From: Neonectria sp. B-13
Taxonomy: Eukaryota; Ascomycota; Sordariomycetes; Hypocreales; Nectriaceae
Length of the DNA stretch: 64,000 nucleotides
Assembly: GCA_002682825.1 (NCBI GenBank)
Contig: NOKP01000010.1
Location: 1,458,839 to 1,522,838, forward strand
Direction of reading: 5' to 3'
In this document: positions 1 to 11,343 of the stretch, piece by piece
Layout: every line of letters begins with the position of its first letter
Numbering within the stretch: the first letter of the stretch is position 1
The notes under the pieces: model-generated
The model's database searches: none
Seen by the model: the letters and a program-made list of their open reading frames with translations, nothing else
Told to the model about the DNA's origin: nothing
Made by a program: the position numbers and the translations under genes

Positions 1-1
1 C

Positions 2-687
2 GAGCGCGCGGCCTTCCGCCTCAGCGCCGAGAAGCTCCAGAAGGATCTCGAGCGCGCCAAGGCGTCGAACAAGGACGCCCTATCTACAGCCACGCCAGCC
101 ACGCCTGCGCAGCGCCGCACTCAGGCCTCGCTGGAAGACACCGACCAGGCGCTGGAGACGGTCATCCGCGCGGCCGAGGGCGCAGAGGAGCGTCACAAGA
201 AAGAGCTCCGCGGCATGGTGATGCAGATGGAGTGGATGCAGGCCCGGTGGCAGCGCGAGGCTTCGCTCCGCGCCGACGCCGCCTTTGCCAAGAAGTTCCT
301 CCAGCTGCAGCTCGACATCGCCAACGCTTGGTACGTCTCCCTTCTTCTCCCCCTCGACGATCAGTTACTGACTTCCCTCATAGCAACAAGGCCCAGCTCC
401 GCGAGCTCGAGGACATCCGCACCAACCTCCTCGGCAGCCGCAAGCCGCTTTCCCTCCCCGGCACCTCCGGCAACAAACAGATCTCCTCCGCCGAACCCGC
501 CGCCGCCGCCGCCCGTCCAACCCTCCGGACCTTCCTCGTCATGGCCCGCTTCGTCGCCCGCATGCGCATCTCGGCGCGCGACTGGGCCAAGCAGGAGACG
601 GTGCGCCGGCGCCTCGTCGTCGCAACCGAGGAGCAGCGCAAGACCAAGCGCTCACGTCAGCTCAAGGTTGTGCGGGCCGAGGCATGA
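2..687 (+). CDS. pcp1: Pericentrin-like spindle pole body protein with PACT domain (3' part only)
   Basis: The gene is cut by the left window edge. The visible exons are <2..330 and 384..687, with a 53-nt intron (GTACGT...CATAG). The first visible exon is a charged coiled coil (RLSAEKLQKDLERAK, then Glu/Arg-rich heptads) running into QARWQREASLRADAAFAKKF. The second ends in a basic region (TFLVMARFVARMRISARDWA, then KQETVRRRL). This order, a coiled coil followed by a C-terminal basic PACT-type segment that contacts calmodulin and the spindle pole body, matches fungal Pcp1/PcpA, the anchor for the gamma-tubulin complex. That identification comes from recall of the family; the calmodulin site is inferred. 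The N-terminal bulk lies outside the window. The next gene converges on it from the right. Confidence 0.75.
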   Translation, partial: ARGLPPQRREAPEGSRARQGVEQGRPIYSHASHACAAPHSGLAGRHRPGAGDGHPRGRGRRGASQERAPRHGDADGVDAGPVAARGFAPRRRRLCQEVPPAAARHRQRLVRLPSSPPRRSVTDFPHSNKAQLRELEDIRTNLLGSRKPLSLPGTSGNKQISSAEPAAAAARPTLRTFLVMARFVARMRISARDWAKQETVRRRLVVATEEQRKTKRSRQLKVVRAEA

Positions 688-1365
688 GACGAGAGCGGTG
701 CTTTGTGGACTTTTGCATGGTTGGCGAATCGCGGGTTGGATGCATGGATGGCGCTGTGGATATCATCTTGTCGTCTCGAGTGTTAGTTGTAAATATCTCA
801 GCTGGTTGGAATCGTGTAAGCAAGCAGGCATGATGGAATTCGTTTGGGTACTGGCTCAGGACAGGGACGGGCATGGAATACTTGGGGCGTTTGGGCACAA
901 CGAGACGAGCAAAGCATGCATGCAGGGGAAAGCGCATCACGAAACTTGTATGGCATATTGGATTGTTTTGTGTTATTTTTTACGGAGTAAAGATCCAAGT
1001 TGATTTTACCCACGCTAGACGGACAACCGGTCCGACTCGATGTGATGATGATGATGATGATAAGCATGAGCATATACTGGTCCGCAATGACTAAAGACGA
1101 CCAACTCAACGAGAGACCCTCATGCATCACCACGCAAAAACAAATAATGGTGCAACGCAATATCCAACCAGCAGATGACCTCCCGTCGTAGCACCCTCGC
1201 ATAAGGCGAATGTTTAATCTTCCCTCCTCACCTATCCCAGGTTCGAGGCTCGGCTCAGTACCCTCGTTCGAATTGCTGACATCACACAAGGACGACCAAG
1301 GAGGGGGGCTCGAGATGTTCAAGTTTCCATATACAAGGCAATCAAGCGCCTTAGGGGTATATACA
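688..1365. other. Intergenic 3'-3' region, no gene seen
   Basis: This stretch separates two convergent genes, the Pcp1-like gene and the metacaspase. It holds a (GAT)6 microsatellite at about 1043-1061 and short A/T-rich patches that could carry polyadenylation signals. The open frames here lack codon bias and family resemblance. Confidence 0.6.
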
Positions 1366-3619
1366 TTACATGACAAACAGGACGTTTGTGTCTATTGCCA
1401 AGTCAGTTTCGCCATCGTCACACGACAAGGAGGAATGGGGCTCACCAAGAGGGTGACTGCAGGAAAGCTGCGGCTTCTGTGTGTAACGAGTCGCAAGTTC
1501 GTCACGGATACTGTTCAGCAGTTGGACGTAACTCTGCTGAGGGTTCTTCTTGAGGGCGGAGACGAAGGCCCAGGACATAGCACCCGTGGCCTGCGAGGCG
1601 ATGGTAGCATCGGCTCTATAGAGATGGTTAGCTGCTGTGAAGGCTGTGAAGGCTGTCCAATCAAGTAGAAATAAATGCAAGATCTTGTGCGGTGCCGTGG
1701 GCGAGACGAGATCCCCATGTGCAGCATAGTGATCCAACGCAGCCCGTCGCCTCAGATGTAATATACAGCCTATATGATGGCTGTATATTACATCTGAGGC
1801 GTTCCGGACGAAACAGCAACATTGCTTTTAAGTACATGAGTCTGTGCCACTCCAGGTGATCAAAATCCCAGGCCATGTTCTCATAAATCAGTATCCAACA
1901 CCCAGCGCCTTCGCTCACAAATAAACCCAGGTCAATGTCATGGTGTCTTGACCATTGAACAACTGAGAAACACCGACAGAAATGCGCAAAACCGAGACAA
2001 GGGTAGTCAAAAAAAAAAGACTAGGAAAAAATCGAGAGCAACAATCAAGCCAGGATCAAAGGTCCAAAAGAGAAGACTGGAGGAAATGGAGGGACCCACG
2101 AAGTTTGATCATCCTTGCTACCAGACCACATAACCACGTCGGCAGGTGAGGTCTTGGTGGAAATGGTACGCTCACGGGCATCGTCGCCGTTAGCAGCCTT
2201 CTTGATGAAACCAAGAATGTTGTTTGCAACACCACCGAGGTCACCCTGACTGTACGAAGAGATAACACCCAGCAAACCCTGACCGGCTTCCTTGGCCAAG
2301 TTGGGCTCCTTGAGGATACCCTGGGTAGAGTAGATGTACGGCAGGTCGAGGGCGGTACCGGAATGACACGAGTCGAAAATGGCAGTTAGTCGAACGCCGG
2401 CTTGCAGGGGGCGAACCATGATGCGGTGCATCTCGTCGTCGGTAATGTGTCCAGTCTGTCGGAAGTCGACGGGGTAAATGACCTCATCATACCCATCGTC
2501 CTCATCGCCATCGAGGTCCTTGGTTTGTCCACCGTGACCTGCGTATGTTAGCGAATCGAGAGGATACTGGTAAAGGAATTAGAGATTCGAACCTGAGTAG
2601 TGGAAGAAGAGCGAATCGTTAGGCCGAGCGTCCTTCACCAGCCAGTGCATGGCTCGCAGGATGTTCTGCTTGTTGGGCTGGCTCATGGGGTTCTGCTGGT
2701 CGTCGGTGAGGATAACCATATCCTCGCGCTTGTAACCGAAGTGCTCGGAGAGGTAGGCGGTCATGTTGCGGACGTCATTGATGCAGCCGCGGAGCTGACC
2801 GCGCTGGCCAAAATAGTTGATTCCGATCAACAATGCCTTTCTTCTGCCGCTGCAATTGGAATATCGGAAGGCATAGCTGTTGGGTGCGCCGTGGCCGAAT
2901 TGCTGAGGGGCTGAGGGAGGCGGCGGGGGACCTGGCGAGAATTTAGCCACCATGGTATTGCGATGGGGCAGATTTGAGCATCATATGTTCGTTGGAAGGG
3001 AGCTTACCACTGGGGCGTGTCTGGTAGTTTGGCTGCGGAGGTGTTGGGTGATGGGCATACTGCTGCTGCTGAGCTGGCGGTTGCTACGGATCTAAGGTCA
3101 GCTTCTTGTTCCAGCCGAGTCTGACATGCGGCAACGACGGGGATAGGCATGATGATGCGAGGGAGCGAGAGAGCAGGAGATCGCATATTTTGGCAGTGCA
3201 TAGGAAAGGATTATCGGGGAATCGAGGAATCGAAAACAGACGAGGTCGAGGTTGAGGACGGAATGAGATGCGTACCTGCTGGTAGCCGTATTGTTGCGGG
3301 GGAGGCTGTTGGTAGCCGCCGTAGCTGGGTTGCTGATGGTAACTCGGTTGAGGTGTGTGACCGCTGTAGGTTGGCTGCTGAGGACTATTCAAATGAAAAA
3401 GAGAATGTTAGCAGGTAAGACTTGAGAGGTGAATTTCCAGACATGGAAATTAATGTCAACAATGCGATCGGCGGTGACTGGTGCGGGGATGGGGAAGAAG
3501 ATGGAGCTCAAGCTGTAGAGGAGATGGGGGTCGCACGGGTAATAGTTGCCCTGGTATGAGGGTTGTTGCGGCGGCTGTCCGCCGTAGCGGCCAGCATTGT
3601 AGCTCGGGTATCCCGACAT
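1366..3619 (-). CDS. MCA1: Metacaspase (type I, caspase-like Cys peptidase)
   Basis: Seven exons on the minus strand (plus coordinates): 3537..3619, 3276..3384, 3008..3083, 2593..2931, 2100..2538, 1446..1615, 1366..1391; together 1242 nt, 413 aa. The N-terminal ~95 residues are a Gln/Pro/Tyr-rich prodomain ([14 protein letters not shown], repeated SYxGxQQP). The p20-like domain starts at [12 protein letters not shown]. The catalytic dyad is His204 in HYSGHGG and Cys260 in DSCHSG. The p10-like end has [24 protein letters not shown] and [11 protein letters not shown], and the protein closes on DTNVLFVM. Family knowledge: an Arg/Lys-specific, Ca-dependent peptidase linked to stress, aggregate handling and cell death. 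The length is typical. The start is the only ATG giving the prodomain. The intron 1616..2099 is 484 nt, far longer than the other five (54-192 nt). Confidence 0.95.
1748..1801. repeat. Perfect 23-bp inverted repeat with 8-nt loop (intronic hairpin)
   Basis: The arm 1748-1770 and its exact reverse complement 1779-1801 flank the loop tatatgat. Pairing breaks just outside (T1747 against T1802) and just inside (T1771 against T1778). It lies within the 484-nt sixth intron of the metacaspase gene, so the pre-mRNA should fold into a long stable stem. No target-site duplication is obvious at its edges. Confidence 0.95.
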
Positions 3620-4118
3620 GTCGGGTTCGGCGGGAGGACGGGGAGCAGTGCGGGGAGATTTTGCCTTGGAGCGAGGTGAGGTTCACAGTCGTGAGTGTTG
3701 GCGGTGGTTTTTTCCCGGGAGGTGTTGGTGTTTTGGCGAAGCGGCGGTGGTGGTGGTGGTAAATGGTAGTAATGGTCGGTGGAGGTCGACGCCGGAACTT
3801 ATGGCACCGGTAGCTGAAATCGGGGTCTGGGCGCCAAGCACCAGAAGGCTGTGCACGTTAAGTTACGTGGTAGTGCCGAAGTGTCGTAGTGTCGCAGGGT
3901 TTGGGCGCCTGACGAGGTGGGACTCTTGGTGGAGGTGTGAGCACGATGGCGATGGCGATGGCGGGTGGCGGATAGACGCTCGCTCACTCACACGCGAACA
4001 AGCTCAGCTTGCAAGGTCGAGGACTAAGACTCAGGCAGGCAAGAGCTCCGAGATCTCCGAGTGTTGGCTGGAATGTGGGCTCGAGCTAGATGTCGAGGCA
4101 GCAGTGGCAGAGAGATAC

Positions 4119-4137
4119 ACAGACAGACAGACAGACA
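4119..4137. repeat. (ACAG)n microsatellite
   Basis: Nearly five perfect ACAG units lie about 500 bp upstream of the metacaspase start. On the metacaspase sense strand they read CTGT. Confidence 0.85.
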
Positions 4138-6689
4138 AGGTCTGGGTATATACGGCAGCCAAGGTGAAGGCCTGCAGTCTCGAGGTTGGGAGTCCTGAGG
4201 TGATGAGGAGACAAGAAATATAGTGCGAGGAGTTGAATAATATTTGTAGGAGCAGGGTCGCGACCGGGGGGGGGTAGGATATCGAGGATCAATTAAGGAA
4301 GCAAGGCGTGTGATGTAAGAGTGTGAAGGTGATGACTGAGCCGGGGGGGGAGAAGGAGCGAGAAAAGCGCTGAGCAATGCCCGAGGTGGTATTACCGGTA
4401 CCTCAGAAGTTAGAGGTGGGCACCTGAGTCCAGAGTCCGAAGTCCAGAAAAGACAGTCTTGCTTCAGGCTTGGCTTGGTCGGAATTGGCTGGAAGGCCGC
4501 GAGGACCTTGACCTTGTTCGCTGTGCGGCGCTGCGGTGCACTGCGGCGACAAAGCCTCGGGGATTGCGAATGGATGGATCCGGACGGTTTGATGCGGAGG
4601 CGGATGCACTCACGATGCAACAGCGGCGAGTCCAGTTCTCGTCGACAACCAGAAGTATTCGCAGGAGCGTACTCGGAAAAGAGACTTTGTCGACGGCGCT
4701 CGACTTCAGCTTTCAGCAACGAACAAGGGACGAGAGCAGCATTCGAAAGGTGCCCTGTCAATGTACCCCGTAGCCCGAACTTGTCGACGGGGGTGTGGTG
4801 GTGGTGTGGTGGGTTTTCTGGCTGCAGATTCGCTCTGAACGAGGTCAACGAGGAGTGGAGGAGGGCGTGTGACGAGCAGCGAGGCGTGTGAGCTACCCTT
4901 GGATTGTTTGTCCTCCCGGCTTTCCAGCGGATTTGTTGGACTTTCAATTGGGGGGTTTCTTTTGGGGGGGGTTTTATCAAGGACCCTTGTCAACAACAGC
5001 TGCCAGCGCTGGATGAGGGCCTGAGGATGTTGAGTCTGGCTGAGGATGGAAGACGATGTGGGGGGAAAAGGTGAACTGGGAGAGGGAGGGCAGTGGCCTT
5101 GAGTGGTATTTTAACTCAAGCTTCTCTCTATTACAGTACATGTACCGTTCATGTAAATGTCTCTCCCAGCAACACCGAGACAAAGCCAAGCAAGCACCTG
5201 GCGATGCTGCGCGGGTGAAGCGGCGGTGTTGGCACGCTGGCTTGGCGCAGGCAGCGTCCGGGGTGTGTGGGCGAGCTCTGGTTTGAGCGTGTGAGCGTGA
5301 GCGTGTGAGCGTGAGCGCCAATGCAAGCACGCCCAAGAAGTGTGGGTGGTGACCCGGTCAGGCTGGCTGGATGGATGATGCTCGTGAGTGAGACAGGGGA
5401 CGACGACGAGGAAGACGCGACAGTGACCAGCAGCAGCAGGACCGTATCGTGGAGGGCGTCAATGACAGTTAGCACAGCCCTAGTGGAGGTTTCCGTCGAC
5501 ACGCAGAAGAGCAGGTCAAGGTGACGCAAGGGGAAACCGAAAGCTGCAGTTGATCAACGTTGGCAAGGCGTAGTATTTGCTTTTGCATCTGCATCTGCAT
5601 TTGCTTCGTAGTGACGGGAAGGCTCTCGAATCTTGCATCCCTCTCGTCTTCGTTATCAACCCGAACGGCCGGGCCGAGCAACAACAGTATCCAACAGCAC
5701 ATCTCTGTTGCAGCGATCTTGTTGCAGCGAGTAATATTGTGGGCTATCTACATGGTCTACTATGTCCTGGCAGTGCTACAATCCGTGACCCGGCTTGGCC
5801 TACGAATGCCTCTTGGCCACGGACCCAGGTACCGTGTTAGCTGCTTGGCCCATGTAATCCAATTGAGGAAACTTGCGACATTCCATCATCGACGACACAT
5901 CCATCTCTCTGCCCCCCTGCGGAGATCGTTCTCCCGCGCAACCACGCCGCGGCACCTACCTAGCCCTGCTATAGACAAGGACCTCTTAGCAAGTCCTGCA
6001 CTCCCGAATCAATCACAGCTCACCTAGCGTGGGATGGGATCTGGAGGCTCAACAACCTCAGACTCCCTTGCTTTTTATGACGCGAAAACAAACGTGTCTC
6101 TGATATCCTCTCCAATCTGCACCGCCAAGACTTGTCTTGCACAACTGTTTTCTCTTGGCTCTATCCGGTCCCGTCTCTCCATGCCACGCAGTGCACGGCC
6201 GGCCACGTCCTGAAGGGGAGGCCGAGACCCCAAAAGGAAGTGCATCCGACATGTCCTCGGCGGACCGCTTCGAACCGGCGAGGCGGGCCATGTTCGATCT
6301 CGTCTGAGGCTGCTATTCTCCCCTTTCTTCTTTCGGCTATCTGTAAACGGGGAGTGGCCAAATGTGATAGCGTAAACAGCCATGCGGCATTGGCATTGAG
6401 AAGTTGGGTGTCACAAATAGACGTCAACACCAAACACCATGCTCGGTTTGCTCCGAAGATGGGATGTAACCCCCCCTCAAAAAGAACCACAGCCTGCTTC
6501 CGAATTAACCGGCTATACAGTCAAATGCACGGAGGACCCGAAGCAGCGAGAGCGGATGGCAGTGCAGTGCCGTTTCTGAACAATCTAGGTGCCCAAAAGA
6601 GATGGCCGTGTTGTTTCTAGACTACCCTACATGCCCAACCCCAAGTCACGATTTGCGTCCGCCTCCATCCCTGAACAAGAAGTGACGCG

Positions 6690-7030
6690 CACCACACCCC
6701 TCCCCGCCTCGTTCCCGGCGGTAGCAGCTTCGCCATCTCAAACCCCATCTCCGAGAACCCTGCCCGCCTGGGCCACAACCGCAACCTCAAGATCGACCCT
6801 GACGACTGGCCTGCCCCGCCATCCAGAGGCCCTACAACACCACCCTAGAAGCCATTAACTAGCCGACACCAGCTTCTAGCATTCCCGGCACAGCCCCGAT
6901 CAGAATGGCACCGCTCCAGCTTCCCGCCCCGGCCGATCCCCAAGACGAACAAGTCGCCCGAGACCTGTCTTTCCCGGCCTTTGCGTAGCTAGCAAACCGT
7001 CCGGCCGGCGTCATCGCCCAGATTCCTCCC
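6690..7030 (+). pseudogene. Possible decayed coding relic (frame-broken), unidentified
   Basis: One plus frame reads PGGSSFAISNPISENPARLG followed by HNRNLKIDPDDWPA. A second frame continues with QRPYNTTLEAIN, a stop, PGTAPIRMAPLQLPAP, ADPQDEQVARDLSFPAFA, a stop, and LANRPAGVIAQIPPP. These stretches have protein-like composition and C-ending codons, unlike the surrounding DNA, but stops and a frameshift interrupt them. I cannot name a family. It could equally be chance in GC-rich DNA. Confidence 0.25.
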
Positions 7031-9515
7031 CCCTGTCAGGCTGAGGTGCGTTTGTGTCCACCGCGTGCACGGCTAGTTCTGTTCACTCGGCGCCCCGAAC
7101 GCTGGGAGACGGCGATCCCGATGCAGGCTTAGTTATCGGCAGGGTACCGGGGCGCTCGCTGGACTGGCAGGCCATGAGTTGGAGACAGGACTCAACGGTG
7201 GCGACTATCCTCTGGCTGAGCCCAGTTGCAGGTATTAGAAACTACCAATGTACGAGTAACGAGGACAGTAATAAAACTCATGATATAGTCCGTACGTCCG
7301 TACATCAGAGTTAATCCTTGGATTCATCGCTAATATCAACCAATGGCCTGCGACCCATGCAATTGGGCACCGGTTCCATCTCCGAAGCCCTCGTCACTCA
7401 TTTGATAGGAGAAGGTCAGAGATCAGCATCAAAATTACCAGGGGGTGGTTTGAGAAAAGAGAAGGAAAAAAAAGGAAAAGGAAACCGGGAATTAACACGC
7501 ATTCCTTCCACCAAGCGCACGGCATGTTGCGTCAATGCCAGAGCAAAAATGGCTGGAATTTTCCGATAGACTACCGCCCTCATGCACGTCGCATGTCGAC
7601 CGTCCCCTCTGGGAAAGGGTGGCGGGCAAGCCGAGAGCTGAAGCAGCGGGGAAGGACCAATCAGATGGGCGTCTGCACCACCATCAAAACGCCCACAAGG
7701 CAAGGGAAAGAGAAGGTAAGTACGTACGTAAGTAAGTAAGTAGCAACGGGAAGGGTCCAGAGTACGTACTCATTCCCCAGCCACTCCATAGTACTACTAA
7801 CTTACTACTAGTACACTACTACTATACTTACCTGCCCGTCATCAAACTTGGAGCTTGGGCCACAGGCATGCTTTGGGTAGTTGTGGCTTGGGGGGAATAT
7901 GGTGTGGCTTGCTTCCATTGCCGTTCACGTAGCGTCCCGCGTGGTGCAGGGTCGCGTTGCCTTGCCTGATCCACGCTGCTGGGACCGGGAACCGCAACGG
8001 CCAAGAGCAACATCATCTTTCCCCCCCCCCTTGTCCTGGCGATTGTGGCAACTGAAGCTGAATACATAGTGCCCTTTGGAAGAGTTCGAGAGGCTGGATA
8101 TCTCTAAGAGTTGCGCACACCGCTGTTGTAGCACTCGGGATGGACTCCGCGGTTCCGTTATCTCTTACACCTAACGGCCCGCGGCCGCCCATGACCCACG
8201 ACTTCAACCAGTTCACCATGTCTGTCCATCACATCACACTTGCAATTGCAATCGCTCAAATCTCCACCACTCATTTGCTGGGCAATACGCAGCCAGCCGA
8301 TCTCTTCCTCTCCTCATCTCCCTCGCGCATCCCCGACTGGCAGACAGACAACCACACGTCCAGCCATCCCCCCGTAGTACAGTCTCGGCATACCCTCACG
8401 TCTGTCCACTCCACTCATCCCCCCTGGTACTCCATGATGAGGCCATCGCCCACCCTCTTCTTCTCAACTCTCGTTGGCCAATCCTCAAACGGGCCCTATG
8501 CAAGCCATCGTAGACACCCTCTGTAGCTCGCACCCACACCAATCCTTCTCATCCCATCATCTCCAACCCTCCCCGGGTCTTCAGCTGCCTCCGTCCTCTC
8601 CGCCTCTCCGCCCCCCGCCGTCCCAACGTCGCCCGTCCCACCCATCCCGCGGGTCTGGGTCGCCGCGGGAAGCTAGGATTCCTCCCTGCCCCCATCTCGG
8701 GCCTAGCCGGCATCTTAGCAGCTGTGTATCATCTCGTCTCGTCTCGTTTCGTCCCGTGTCATCTCATCTTCTCACTTCGCCTGCCGTTGCTCAGCTGGCT
8801 ACTGCGGAAATGACTGGCATAGCCTCGCTACAAGTCGGCACGCCCTGTCATCGAAGCGCTGCTGTCGACGACGTTGAGCTATCCCAACCTTCCGGCTCAG
8901 GCAGAGTCTCCATATTGCTTAGCCCCTTCGTGAATATGCCGCTCTTCTGCAAGGCACGCTCAGACTAGCACCAGCCTACGAACTATACTACCATTGTCTG
9001 TAGTCTTGTGGCTGAGAAACCGTTCTTGTGTGTGCAATTCCGACTTACCAACTAAGCTCGATCATATCTCTCAAGAAGTAGTAAAATCTCTTCTCCCATA
9101 CGCAGACCTCTTCTAAGAGCAGCTTGATAATGGTACCCGTTTTCGCCCACAAACATGCACAAAAACTGTCAGCTGTGTAGCTATCCAAGTACATTGAGAT
9201 CCCTGTCCAACGCGGTTTCCCAGGGCTGAATGTAGTCCGGGGGCTGTCAACTACCTTCATCAACTCGCCACAACGACTCCGATCAACGAATGGCAATGAT
9301 ATGGATAGTCGTAATTCATTTGCAAACTGATGCTAGGTACATGCTGTCTAGACTTTGGATTTCTTCACTTAATGTAATGCCCTCCCATCTGCCTGCTCCA
9401 ACATGCCCCCCAACTAACATAGGACATGCATATCAGCACATACTATAAGTATCCAACAAAGCGTTCGCTTTCCTGAACTGGCAGCGGTACCTTATACGCA
9501 ATATTCAGGCATGCC

Positions 9516-11343
9516 TCAAGCATTCGCCATCTTGACATCCCCATCCGCTGCCCCGGTGTCTTTCCTCATCTGGTACGCCATCATCATCCAGATGAGCTTC
9601 ATCGCTTCCAGACGTTGATCCGCGTGGAACAGGTCGTACCATGGACTCCTCCAAGCCTCAACCTTGCCCCAACTCCGCTTGGTTAGATCTGGCTCGGCCG
9701 CACCGCCTAGGACATCGAGCAGGCGGTTGGGCACCCTCACGCGGAGGATCGAGATGTGGTGGAACAATGAGCTCACCACAAAGATGTCGTCGTAGCTAGC
9801 GCCCTGTACCTTGCCAATGGCCTCATAGTTTGCCTTTCTGTCCCAGGTCGATGCCGGGGCTCGGACCATCCGGTAGTTGTCATACAGGCTCATGTTCTTT
9901 CGTGGCTTCTTGGAAACAGGCCTGGTCAAGCCGTCGGCATCGCTAGGTTTGGCGTCCTTATCCCCCTGAACAGCATCTTTGTCCGCCTCACGCCCAATGG
10001 GGCCGCCTATACCGCCTCCCCAACGCTTCTCTGTCGTCCACCATTGCCCCTCGCCAAAGCGTTTTTCTGACTTGCCCTCACGTGCTCGATGCTGAGCCGT
10101 GACCAATGCTGCCACAATCTCCCGGGCGAGGTCTAAAGACTGCGCCGTCTCCATATCGGGCACGGTGAAATCTGTAGTTCCTCGGGCGCTTACTGCGGCC
10201 ACTGGTCCATTGACAGTGCCTGCACGAGCAGCCTCGCGTGTCATGGGGCTCTGGAAGATGAATAAGCATCCGGAGGGACAGTAGGTCTTGCGGGGCTGGC
10301 GGGATCCCTCTGACGAGCTTAGGTGGAGACGAGGCTCGAGGCGTGCTGGGGCAACACTGCAGCCAAAATCGTAGGCTACGAGCTTGATGAAAGCTGTCAT
10401 GAGGCTGTTGCGGTACTCAGCCGGCATCGCACTACCCGGGGCGGTACGAATGACGGTGTTGACATCATATTCTTTGGCGCTCTCGGTTTGGGACTCCTCC
10501 GAGCCTGTGACGTTATCTGATGGAGTAGCTTCGGGGGACGCTTCAGGAGAAGGAGGAAGGGGAGGTGGTTGGGTTGGGTCGTCCCAGAAGGAAGTAAAGG
10601 CCTCGAGACAGCGGAAGAACTCATATGCGTTCCCCAATCGAGCTGATTGCTTCCCCTTGGGTGGTTGGATTCTTCGGATGGTACGGAACGCGTCTTCGTT
10701 TTGATGGGCCAGCTCCCTTTTGCGTTCAAGGTAGACCTGACATCCCGGGGTGAGGTTCCCGTTCCTCAAGGGGTATCGGGTAGACTGATTCTGCTCGCGA
10801 GCCTCGTCCACGGAGAGTTTATCCCAGTGCTTGAAGTCTGGGATTTTGGACGGATCGGGGATGAGATCTTCGGGCTTCGTATCCAAGTTCAAGTTGAGGC
10901 CGATGGCGGAGAAACCGGGAGTTCCTAGGACCGCGAGCGACCGGCCGGTATGCTGGAGCAGCGACGAGAGAGCAGCGGGGGCGTCAAGGGGATCATCATC
11001 ATGCGCAAAGGGCTGAAAGCGAGGGAGCGTGACGGGAGTTGGTGGTGGGATATCTTTGGGATCTATCTTGGTCTTGCTGGGCAAGTTTGCTAGTGGCAGT
11101 TTAGATGGTGGTCTTGGTGAGAGAGGGAGAGAGAGGGAGCGTGGGGTTCGAGGGGTTGAGGGGTCGAAGAGTCGGGGAGCAAAACCGGGGCAGTGTGCTT
11201 GGGCAAGATGAGGTGTTTCGAGACGGGGCAAGCGATTGAATGGGAACGGACGTGACGCGACAGAAAGAGTCCTGAGGGCAACAGCTTGAAATCGAAAAGA
11301 GAGGCTGTAGGTGCTTACCAAAAGCGGTGAAGTTCCCAAACAT
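9516..11343 (-). CDS. Conserved fungal protein of unknown function
   Basis: Two exons: 11319..11343 (MFGNFTAF plus one base) and 9516..11089, with a 229-nt intron (GTAAGC...CTAG); 1599 nt, 532 aa. The joint reads FTAF-ANLPSKTKIDPKD. A single unspliced frame reaches to 11675, but its N-terminal third is Pro/Ser/Leu-rich leader and intron sequence without an ATG, so I reject it. Visible features are an N-terminal region with TRYPLRNGNLTPGCQVYLER and AYEFFRCLEAFTSFWDD, a disordered acidic Ser/Pro linker, then a longer C-terminal domain (YCPSGCLFIFQSPMTREA; SLYDNYRMVRAPASTWDRKA; YDDIFVVSSLFHHISILRVR). There is no signal peptide and no membrane span. I do not recognise the family. The well-composed C-terminal half makes it very likely a real, soluble protein. 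Confidence 0.8.

Larger units (their letters stand above)
3620..9515. other. Gene-poor 5.9-kb intergenic region
   Basis: The promoter side of the metacaspase lies at the left end and the 3' side of the next minus-strand gene at the right. It holds an (ACAG)n tract at about 4119-4137, a run of nine G at 4266-4274, TAAG/TACG repeats at about 7711-7742 and pyrimidine-rich stretches near 8400-8770. The longest open frame (4024-4980, minus) reads as low-complexity Pro/Ser/Arg with no family resemblance. One patch, 6690-7030, may be a decayed coding relic and is listed separately. No gene is supported. Confidence 0.6.

Noticed and set aside
4024..4980. 318-codon minus-strand open frame upstream of the metacaspase
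   Set aside because: The composition (Pro/Ser/Arg/His) and lack of any motif fit chance in GC-rich promoter DNA; it starts without family resemblance or codon bias.
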